Assembly: GCA_947645535.1 (NCBI GenBank) | Contig: CANSDD010000011.1 | Span: forward strand, 1-25,555 | Length of the DNA stretch: 25,555 bases | From: an uncultured Mycoplasmatota bacterium | Lineage (GTDB): Bacteria > Bacillota_I > Bacilli_A > RF39 > UBA660 | Direction of reading: 5' to 3' | In this document: piece after piece, positions 23,072-25,555 of the stretch | How the letters are laid out: each line of letters starts with the position of its first letter | How positions within the stretch are numbered: the stretch's first letter is position 1 | Translations under genes and position numbers: made by a program | The notes under the pieces: model-generated | The model's input: the letters and a program-made list of their open reading frames with translations, nothing else | What the model was told of the DNA's origin: nothing | The model's database searches: none

Positions 23072-24190
23072 ATGAAAAAAATTAAAGTAATGAGTATTTT
23101 TGGAACAAGACCAGAGGCCATAAAAATGGCTCCTCTTGTTAAAGAATTAGAAAGTAGAAAAGAGATAGAAAATATCGTTTGTGTAACTGCACAACATAGA
23201 GAAATGTTAGATCAAGTTTTGGAAACATTTAATATTATTCCAACTTTTGATTTAGATATTATGAAGCAAGGTCAGAGTTTAGGTGAAGTAACTACTAGAG
23301 CTTTAACAGGTTTAGAAGATGTAATAAAAGAAACGAAACCAGATATTGTATTAGTTCATGGAGATACTACCACTACTTTTGCAGGTGCTCTAGCAGCTTT
23401 TTATAATCAAGTGTCTATAGGACATGTAGAGGCAGGGTTAAGAACATATGATAAATATTCACCATTTCCAGAAGAAATGAACAGACAAATGGTAGATTGT
23501 TTAACTGATATGTATTTTGCTCCAACAGAAATTAGTAAAATGAATTTATTAAAAGAGGGAATTGATGCATCAAAAATATATGTAACAGGAAATACTGCTA
23601 TAGATGCAATGCAAACAACTATAAAAGAAAATTATTCTCATCCAGAATTGAATTGGATTAGGGATAATGAACGAATGATACTTTTGACTGCTCACCGTCG
23701 TGAGAATTTAGGCGCTCCAATGAAAAATATATTTAAAGGAATAAAAAAGGTATTAGACGAATTTGAAGATATAAAAATAATTTATCCAATTCATAAAAAC
23801 CCTAAAGTACGAGAAGTAGCACAAAAAATTTTTGGTGATTGTGATAGAGTACATATGATAGAACCATTAGAAGTTTTTGATTTTCATAATTTTCAAAATA
23901 AATCTTATCTTATTTTAACAGATAGTGGGGGAATTCAGGAAGAAGCTCCAAGTTTGGGAAAACCCGTATTAGTTTTAAGAGATACAACAGAACGTCCAGA
24001 AGGAATAGAAGCAGGAACATTAAAATTAGTTGGAACAGAAGAACAAATTATATATCAAGAAACAAAAAAATTATTGATAAATGAAAAAGAATATCAAAAA
24101 ATGAGTAAAGCTAGTAATCCATATGGAGATGGTCAGGCCAGTAAAAAAATAGTAGATGCAATTGTCAATAAATTTAATAAAAAATACTAA
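23072..24190 (+). CDS. wecB: UDP-N-acetylglucosamine 2-epimerase (non-hydrolysing)
   Basis: 372 aa (also called mnaA). It interconverts UDP-GlcNAc and UDP-ManNAc in the cytoplasm and supplies ManNAc for teichoic acid or capsule linkage units. Motifs: FGTRPEAIKMAPL at the start, VTAQHREMLDQVL, VHGDTTTTFAGALAA with the catalytic Asp region, GHVEAGLRT and PFPEEMNRQ with the two Glu, LTAHRREN with the His, and TDSGGIQEEAPSLGKPVLVLRDTTERPE at the nucleotide site. Length is normal and all key residues are present. Site AGAAGGAGAAG lies about 7 bases before the ATG. A 286-base gap with an inverted-repeat element and a tandem repeat precedes it. Confidence 0.97.
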   Translation: MKKIKVMSIFGTRPEAIKMAPLVKELESRKEIENIVCVTAQHREMLDQVLETFNIIPTFDLDIMKQGQSLGEVTTRALTGLEDVIKETKPDIVLVHGDTTTTFAGALAAFYNQVSIGHVEAGLRTYDKYSPFPEEMNRQMVDCLTDMYFAPTEISKMNLLKEGIDASKIYVTGNTAIDAMQTTIKENYSHPELNWIRDNERMILLTAHRRENLGAPMKNIFKGIKKVLDEFEDIKIIYPIHKNPKVREVAQKIFGDCDRVHMIEPLEVFDFHNFQNKSYLILTDSGGIQEEAPSLGKPVLVLRDTTERPEGIEAGTLKLVGTEEQIIYQETKKLLINEKEYQKMSKASNPYGDGQASKKIVDAIVNKFNKKY

Positions 24191-24218
24191 TTTTCATTTT
24201 TAAGGAAGTTGGAATTTT

Positions 24219-24605
24219 ATGAAAAATATTTTTATTACAGGATGTTGTGGCTATATAGGTAGTCATACATGCATAGAATTATTAGAATCTAGTTATGAAA
24301 TAGTTGGACTAGATAATTCCAGCAATAGTAAAAGAGAAGTCTTAGACAAAATAAAACAAATTACAAATAAAGAGATTACATTTTATGAAGGAAATATGCT
24401 AGATAAAGTTTTACTAGAAAAAATATTTACAGAAAATGAAGTTAGTTTAGTCATTGACTTTGCGGCTTATAAAGCTGTAGGAGATATCGATGAATGTTAT
24501 GCAGATTCTTCTTTAGCTGAAAAAGAACTAAACTGAAAAACTAATTTAGGCATAGAAGATATGTGTAGAGATTTATATCAGTTTATAAGAGCATGTCAAA
24601 AATAA
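24219..24605 (+). pseudogene. galE: UDP-glucose 4-epimerase, internally deleted with premature stop
   Basis: The N-terminal 85-90 residues are a good GalE start: FITGCCGYIGSHTCIELLE (NAD-binding Gly motif) through VIDFAAYKAVG. They join directly to the C-terminal part, GDIDECYADSSLAEKELN, then TGA at 24534, then KTNLGIEDMCRDLYQFI in the same frame up to TAA at 24603. Intact GalE is about 330 residues, so about 200 central residues, including the catalytic Ser/Tyr/Lys part, are gone. The TGA sits where GalE has Trp (ELNW), a single TGG-to-TGA change. The site AAGGAAG is still present. It cannot be an active epimerase. Confidence 0.9.
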
Positions 24606-24629
24606 CTCATTATAAGAATGGAGTAGCTT

Positions 24630-25475
24630 ATGAAAGATTATTTAAAATTGATTAGAATAAAGCATTGGATAAAAAATATACTCATATTTATACCATTAGT
24701 TTTTTCAGGGGTGATAAATGAAAGTAATATTGTGAATTGTATATTGGGCTTTTTTTCTTTTTCTTTTATGTCATCATTTATATATATTGTAAATGATATA
24801 AGAGATATTGAAAAAGATAAATTACATCCTAGAAAGAGGAAGAGACCACTTGCAAGTGGAACAATAAAAAAGAATATAGCAATATATATTGCTATATTAG
24901 TAGTTATACTGTCCATAATTACTAATATAATAATAAATAATAGTATTATTAATCTTTCATTAATTTTTTTACTATGTTATCTTATAATAAATTTAGGATA
25001 TAGTTTAGGACTAAAAAATATAGCAATTATAGATATTGTATTATTAGCTTCTGGGTTTATATTACGTGTATATTATGGAGCAGCAATTATAGACGTAGAA
25101 GTATCTAATTGGCTATTTTTAACTATATTAAATGCTTCCTTGTTTTTAGGATTTGGAAAAAGAAGAAAAGAGCTAATCCATAACAAAAATTCTAGAGAAG
25201 TATTAAAAGATTATGATGAAGCATTTTTAGATAAATTTCAATATCTCACACTTACTTTAACAATTGTATTTTATTCATTATGGACAATAGAACAGGATAT
25301 TAAATATATTTATTTAACAATACCTTTAGTAATGGTTATATTTATGAAATATTGTTTATTTATTGAAAAAAATGATGAAGGAGATCCGACAACTATATTA
25401 TTTGAAGATAAAGGATTAATGATTTTATGTTTGATTTATAGTTTTTCTATGTTAGGGCTGTTGTTATGTAAATAA
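24630..25475 (+). CDS. UbiA-family prenyltransferase, polyprenyl-phosphate phosphoribosyltransferase-like
   Basis: 281 aa, about eight to nine TM segments. MKDYLKLIRIKHWIKNILIFIPLVFSG and YIVNDIRDIEKDKLHPRKRK with RPLASG carry the first Asp-rich NDxxDxxxDxxHPxKxxRP motif. This form is typical of decaprenyl-phosphate phosphoribosyltransferases (the Rv3806c group), more than of quinone UbiA enzymes. Known members move 5-phosphoribose from PRPP onto a polyprenyl phosphate, giving lipid-linked pentofuranose donors. In this locus it could feed the GT-C-like enzyme at 21034. The second half has FGKRRKELIHN and YDEAFLDKFQYLTLT. Site GGAG is about 8 bases before the ATG. The remaining bases 25476-25555 show nothing. 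Substrate is inferred from motif only. Confidence 0.82.
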   Translation: MKDYLKLIRIKHWIKNILIFIPLVFSGVINESNIVNCILGFFSFSFMSSFIYIVNDIRDIEKDKLHPRKRKRPLASGTIKKNIAIYIAILVVILSIITNIIINNSIINLSLIFLLCYLIINLGYSLGLKNIAIIDIVLLASGFILRVYYGAAIIDVEVSNWLFLTILNASLFLGFGKRRKELIHNKNSREVLKDYDEAFLDKFQYLTLTLTIVFYSLWTIEQDIKYIYLTIPLVMVIFMKYCLFIEKNDEGDPTTILFEDKGLMILCLIYSFSMLGLLLCK

Positions 25476-25555
25476 TAAGTTATAAAAGCTGAATATTTAT
25501 CACATATAGGGACTTTCCAAAAATAAAAGTCACAAATTGACAAAAAGAAAACAAC

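Noticed and set aside
24534..24536. TGA read as tryptophan (alternative genetic code) in the galE remnant
   Set aside because: All intact genes use TGG for Trp and several, such as those ending at 11288 and 22785, end in TGA. galE also lacks its centre, so decay explains the stop.
1..25555. CRISPR array, tRNA, rRNA, replication origin or prophage attachment site
   Set aside because: No regularly spaced repeats, no cloverleaf-like or conserved RNA blocks apart from the glmS ribozyme, and no paired direct repeats next to an integrase were seen.

Overview
The window is AT-rich, about 70% A+T by eye, and uses the standard genetic code: Trp is TGG in every intact gene and TGA is a stop. Shine-Dalgarno sites are of the AGGAGG type, and there is a glmS ribozyme, an orphan competence-type prepilin, PepSY and ABC-F proteins, and extended -10 promoters. 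Together these point to a low-GC Bacillota, probably a gut-type member of the Bacilli or Erysipelotrichia. No rRNA, tRNA or CRISPR array is visible, so I do not name a genus.

Layout. (1) 1-2180: a minus-strand 530-aa protein joins a kinase-like N-terminal half to a transglutaminase-like C-terminal half. Its key catalytic residues are altered, and related inverted repeats flank the gene. (2) 2180-4210: glmS on the minus strand, with its self-cleaving glmS ribozyme and a consensus promoter. (3) 4272-8647: three paralogous small two-TM membrane proteins of no family I recognise, a triple-PepSY lipoprotein-like/anchored protein, and an ABC-F ribosome-protection-type ATPase. The ABC-F gene is preceded by a six-codon leader ORF and two mutually exclusive hairpins. 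(4) 8873-14546: an OmpR-type response regulator and histidine kinase, then a separately promoted operon of a 54-aa membrane peptide, an ABC ATPase and a large FtsX-type permease. GTCA direct repeats sit upstream of that operon. (5) 14547-16385: a decayed mobile-DNA zone with a 280-bp inverted-repeat remnant, an orphan type IV prepilin gene, a broken IS3-family OrfA and the tail of an Rpn-like nuclease. (6) 16505 to the end: a cell-surface polysaccharide locus with a Wzy/ligase-like membrane protein, a Wzm/Wzt-type ABC exporter, a GT-B glycosyltransferase, a GT-C-like membrane glycosyltransferase, wecB, a galE pseudogene and a UbiA-family prenyl-phosphate transferase.

How the genes fit together. 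GlmS makes GlcN-6-P, the precursor of UDP-GlcNAc, which WecB epimerises to UDP-ManNAc for the surface glycan. The UbiA protein resembles polyprenyl-phosphate phosphoribosyltransferases and may supply a lipid-linked sugar donor to the GT-C enzyme outside the membrane. The two-component system and FtsX-type transporter look like an envelope-stress or peptide-response module. ABC-F, PepSY and the paralogous membrane proteins form a second accessory block. The most unusual items are the 530-aa degenerate kinase/transglutaminase-like fusion between inverted repeats, the three-member unknown membrane family, the ABC-F leader, and the recent-looking decay of galE.
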